Notes under the pieces: generated by a model | What the model saw: only the letters and a program-made list of their open reading frames with translations | Database searches by the model: none | What the model was told of the DNA's origin: nothing | In this document: piece by piece, positions 61,469 to 64,000 of the stretch | Numbering within the stretch: position 1 is the first letter of the stretch | Layout of the letters: every line of letters begins with the position of its first letter | DNA from: Bombus terrestris | Taxonomy: Eukaryota > Arthropoda > Insecta > Hymenoptera > Apidae | Direction: 5' to 3' | Length of the DNA stretch: 64,000 nt | Assembly (NCBI RefSeq): GCF_910591885.1 | Contig: NC_063269.1 | Span: forward strand, 744,001 to 808,000 | Made by a program: the position numbers and the translations under genes

Positions 61469-61861
61469 TTACTCTAGATCATTATTCGATATATTAACTT
61501 GCTTAAACTCTGCAATCCAATTTTCTTTTTCACTGTTACATTGTCCCTTCAAGCTATACTCTAAATTTTTTACTTCATTTTTATATATACGCACATCATT
61601 TTTGTAAATATTCTGCAAATTTATAAGTATGAAAGTTTGTACTACTATTATTTAACAGAAAAAACAAGAATAATATCATAAAGCAACTCACATCTATAAA
61701 AATGTTTTGCATGTCAGATGTTTGAAATTTTGGTTTATTAGCACATGCAGTATATGAAGATTCTGTATATATAAATATATAAAAAGATCATGGAAATTTA
61801 ATTAATAACATACGTATTATAAAATATATAACTTACGGTTTAATATTTGTCTTCTAGGCAT
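61469..61861 (-). CDS. Small spliced ORF, 79 aa, upstream of CFAP91
   Basis: Three exons, 61837-61861, 61692-61762 and 61469-61612, with consensus borders (AACC|GTAAGT, tatacAG, GAT|GTGAGT, tttgcAG) and agreeing phases. The product begins MPRRQILNQSSYTACANKPK and ends in a charged helical part, EVKNLEYSLKGQCNSEKE. No family is recognised. The stop is 26 nt before a CAG|GTAAAC donor at 61442, which pairs with the acceptor just ahead of the CFAP91 ATG (intron of 107 nt). This suggests one mRNA carrying both ORFs. I could not splice the two in frame. The segment KPKFQTSDMQNIF faintly resembles the PRFKTMFSNLI region of vertebrate CFAP91 N-termini, so a lost or split N-terminus is possible. Confidence 0.5.
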
Positions 61862-62633
61862 CTTTAGAATTAAACAGTTACATACTCTATTTTAAAATAA
61901 ATTATTTTAGTATTTTAATTTTAATTAATTAAATAGTTTATATAAAAAATATACTATTATTTTTTAAAAAGGAAGTTGATATTAGCTGTTTAGGAAAAAC
62001 TTCTATATCAAATGGATATTGATCAAACACCTAGCTTCAGACTTTTCAGAATCATATAGTAGAGTTTTATTCCGTTACTATATCAGTAATAAGCAATGTT
62101 TTTAGCAAGTTTTAATAAAACTACATTGGTTGTGATATCTGTTTCATATAATACCAGTATTTTACACATAACAACAACCGATAAGTTATTTTCCATATCA
62201 TTATGTTAAACATTACAAATACCTTGGAAATAGAATATATTGTGCATAAATTAATATTACAACAATTGACAATCTTATAACTTATACATATGTAAGTTAT
62301 ATAAGTTATAAACACACATACGTACATATCATTATGTGACATATCAGTTAGGCAATAACATTGTATCTTTAGAATGTTAGTACCAAATTGTAGGTACTAC
62401 AATCTTGTATATATAATGATTTCTTTTATTACATAATAAATATATATTAAAAAAATAATAATATATAGTTATAGTTCATTGAATTCTGTTTATAATGTTA
62501 CTGTTTAAAATCTAATATTTCTGATAAATTTTATAGAAAAGAAATATATATTTATTATTAAAAAATAAAATATAAAATAGTATTAATATTTCAATGGATT
62601 TAATGCTCTTTATGGAAAACATAACTATCTTAT
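61862..62633. other. Intergenic
   Basis: Promoter side of the 79-codon ORF/CFAP91 unit and 3' side of the gene at 62634. AT-rich. Nothing else visible. Confidence 0.5.
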
Positions 62634-64000
62634 TTAAAAATTTGTTTTATAAAATGATTTAAAATATCCATTTCCACCTGAACCTAAATATTCAGGCCAA
62701 TTCTGATGCAAAGATATATTTTTGCAACTTTGATTAGGTAACATATCTTCTGGACACATACATTCTAATTTCATCCTATATATTGTCATTTGTCCAAGAG
62801 AAATTTTTAAATCTTTTTTGTTGCTCGTTTCTAGATTTGCTTTATAATTAATACCTCGTTCACCTAAACATTCTTTAATAATATCATCATTTTGTTTATA
62901 CTGAAAACTTTTTTCGGAAAGCAATGTTTTCCAATGAATACAATTAAAATCTTCTTGAACTAATATTACAGATGCCTCAGAAGACGGTAACCAAAATGTA
63001 GAAAATACTAAATCAATAGAACTTATTCCTTCTGTTTTTAAAATAGATGGTAATAATATTCCAGTTGGTGGTTGTTTTTGTATACCATGTACTGAATACA
63101 TGTGATTGTTAGCCTTTATATCCCGCTTTTCTTTTTGTTTTTTTAATTTTAATCCAGATTTATATTCTAATTTTAATTTTAAATCTATGCCAGTATCCTT
63201 TTTCTTATTCCGACCTTTTAATGATTTTTGTTTAGGAATTTTTTTTATAGCAACAGCTTCTTCTTCTTCTTCTTTTAGTGCAACATTAAAAATCTGACGA
63301 GTGTAGGTTTCTACATCCTAAAAAAAATTTTTCTTTACTTTTTTCCTATAAACTATAATTTTTAATAATCTTATTACAAATTAATAGTCTTACAATAAAA
63401 GTTTGATCAGTTGTTTCTTTTGTTTTATTCACGTCATAATGCAACAAATTAATTGTTCTTTTACTTAATACTTTAGTTCCTCCATCACTTGCATTGTTTT
63501 CAATGTCTAAGTTATGAGAGGTTTCATGTGTACTTGTCTTACTATTCGTAATGTCCGTTTCATCATTACGCATATTTTTTATAAAATTATCTATTCCCTT
63601 ATCAAATTGACTAGTAAATTTGAGATTAATGTCGCTTCTTTGTTCTCGTATTTCATCTTCTTGTTGGTAATCTATTGGCTGTTCTCTTTGTATGTTAATT
63701 TTATTATTCTCATCATATAACAAATCAAAATCTTTACTTGTTTGTATAATATTCTGAGTCCATTCATTCTCATTTTTCAAAACATTATTTTGTCTACCAA
63801 TAGGAGTAAATTTTTTCTGTTGTGTGTACTGTTCGTAAGTTTCATGAGAAACTTCCTGTTCTTGTTTAGAACTATCTTTTTTATTTTCATCTTTATATAT
63901 TTTTGGCAATCGTTCAGATACAAAAGGTGTATTTTCAGGTAATTCTATTCTAACATTCATAGAATTATTATATTCTAATGACTTCCAGTCTTCAGAAAAA
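62634..64000 (-). CDS. Unrecognised protein, 3' part (runs off window)
   Basis: Two exons visible, 62634-63317 (terminal, 227 residues plus stop) and 63394-64000, which is open to the window edge, so the start lies outside. Together about 430 residues are visible. The frame also stays open ahead of the ATG at 63960, reading FSEDWKSLEYNNSMNVRIE, so that ATG is probably internal. The upstream exon is Asn/Asp/Glu/Lys-rich, low in hydrophobics, and looks disordered. The last exon has a basic stretch (KQKSLKGRNKKKDTGIDLKL) and then an ordered-looking end with LVFSTFWLPSSEASVILVQE, RMKLECMCPEDMLPNQSC and YLGSGGNGYFKSFY. No family is recognised. Confidence 0.7.

Noticed and set aside
1..64000. tRNA genes, rRNA, CRISPR arrays, bacterial operons
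   Set aside because: I looked for GGTTCGANTCC-type B boxes with matching stems, regular spaced repeats and Shine-Dalgarno-led gene runs and saw none. A covariance-model scan would be decisive for tRNAs.

Overview
The window is nuclear DNA from an animal, very probably an insect and most likely a hymenopteran such as a bee. It is very AT-rich. Genes are split by many short introns (about 60-150 bp) with GT..AG borders, and third codon positions are mostly A or T. The gene products are conserved eukaryotic housekeeping proteins. The species is an inference from composition and intron style; the protein families are read directly. Gene models below were joined by hand from splice borders, and each was checked for reading-phase agreement at every junction.

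Layout. 1-3.5 kb: no secure gene. 3.6-4.5 kb (-): NDUFA12, complex I. 6.6-7.4 kb (+): an unrecognised 167-residue basic protein. 8.8-9.5 kb (-): an unrecognised 84-residue secreted protein built from three small exons. 13.2-15.8 kb (+): Rheb GTPase. 18.2-18.9 kb (+): a small inner-membrane protein of the prag01/COX7B-like family. 19.4-22.9 kb (-): exocyst subunit EXOC1/Sec3. 24.3-26.0 kb (-): spliceosomal MFAP1, head-to-head with a nucleoplasmin-FKBP nuclear immunophilin (26.6-28.1 kb, +). 28.6 kb (-): a C18orf32-like UPF0729 protein. 29.7-32.4 kb (-): an unrecognised 520-residue membrane protein preceded by a spliced 55-codon ORF that ends 6 nt before its start codon. 32.4-36.8 kb: long intergenic stretch with GC-richer islands. 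36.8-40.9 kb (+): exosome helicase MTR4. 41.3-44.6 kb (-): FAF1, head-to-head with the NEDD8 E2 UBE2M/Ubc12 (45.5-47.0 kb, +). 48.9-54.2 kb (-): importin-7, head-to-head with F-box protein FBXO28 (54.6-55.9 kb, +). 57.0-58.8 kb: a TTAA-flanked 436-bp piggyBac-like non-autonomous element next to a broken piggyBac-type transposase. 58.9-61.3 kb (-): axonemal CFAP91, preceded by a spliced 79-codon ORF. 62.6-64.0 kb (-): 3' part of an unrecognised gene running off the window.

Most of the genes are independent housekeeping loci sharing bidirectional promoters. FAF1, UBE2M and FBXO28 all belong to ubiquitin/NEDD8 biology, but nothing here shows they are co-regulated. I see no CRISPR array, rRNA, tRNA, or bacterial-type operon. 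The parts least explained by known families are the two small-ORF-plus-large-ORF arrangements (around 32.0 and 61.4 kb), the small secreted protein at 9 kb, and a 28-bp promoter repeat upstream of MTR4.
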